Positions 6,069 through 6,213 of a stretch of 6,213 nucleotides of DNA are shown here, in pieces (positions within the stretch are counted from its first letter, which is position 1; each line of letters opens with the position of its first letter). The position numbers were made by a program, and so were the translations under genes. The notes under the pieces were generated by a model. That model did no database searches and had not been told where the DNA came from. It saw only the letters and a program-made list of their open reading frames with translations. The DNA comes from Rickettsia typhi (lineage in GTDB: Bacteria > Pseudomonadota > Alphaproteobacteria > Rickettsiales > UBA1997), in NCBI GenBank assembly GCA_945902255.1, contig CAMDMO010000090.1, positions 1 through 6,213 of the forward strand, read 5' to 3'.

Positions 6069-6213
6069 TCATTTCCATCCAGTTAAAGTAACAATTTCAA
6101 AACTGGCTTTCACTTCTTTATTTTCAAGCCCATATAACCTTTGATATGTCTCACAAAATTTTGCCAAAAATCTTTTTGAAATAAATTTCTTTGAACGAGA
6201 AAAAAGTATATTG
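6069..6213 (-). CDS. C-terminal end of a class I SAM-dependent methyltransferase, NDUFAF5/BioC-like (partial)
   Basis: A - strand frame enters from the right edge and gives 47 residues before a TGA at 6069-6071. It is too short for a normal ORF caller. The peptide contains SKRFLAKFCETYQRLYGLE and ends VKASFEIVTLTGWK. This resembles the C terminus of alphaproteobacterial methyltransferases related to human NDUFAF5 and to BioC, which typically end with a dGR(V/I)-ATFEI--L(T/S)GWAP segment. The present protein stops directly after GWK, without the longer tail many relatives have. The SAM-binding domain lies outside the window, so substrate and activity cannot be judged. It is the most upstream visible gene of the - strand run. 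An 8-base T-run follows its stop on the - strand, but without a convincing stem. Confidence 0.68.
   Translation of the reverse strand, partial: NILFSRSKKFISKRFLAKFCETYQRLYGLENKEVKASFEIVTLTGWK

Overview
The window comes from an AT-rich bacterial chromosome, most likely an alphaproteobacterium, possibly of a Rickettsiales- or Holosporales-like or other streamlined lineage. This is inferred from base composition, short intergenic spaces, and the C-terminal signature of an NDUFAF5/BioC-like methyltransferase at the right edge. Taxonomy cannot be settled from this sequence alone.

Layout: the left edge holds the last 37 codons of a membrane protein on the + strand. Its end overlaps the start of pdxJ (vitamin B6 synthesis, + strand). 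pdxJ then runs tail to tail into a UvrD/PcrA-type DNA helicase gene on the - strand. The two stop codons lie opposite each other in the stem of one small hairpin. Everything to the right is on the - strand, in transcription order: the 3' end of a methyltransferase gene, a small predicted exported protein of unknown function, a SulP anion transporter fused to a beta-carbonic anhydrase, and the helicase.

The two larger gaps on either side of the transporter gene each hold an inverted-repeat element. Between sulP-CA and the helicase is a near-perfect palindrome of 166 bp (82-bp arms, 76 of 82 positions complementary, 2-bp centre). A second short hairpin with an adjoining T-rich tract follows it on the right. 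Between the small gene and sulP-CA is a MITE-like element of about 143 bp with 17-bp terminal inverted repeats and a 5 to 7 bp flanking direct repeat that includes the small gene's stop codon.

The genes do not form one obvious pathway. They are housekeeping functions (B6 synthesis, DNA repair, probably quinone or respiratory-complex methylation) plus one accessory-looking gene for inorganic carbon uptake and interconversion. I see no CRISPR array, RNA gene, phage or defence module. The most interesting material is the two palindromic elements and the fused transporter-enzyme they flank.
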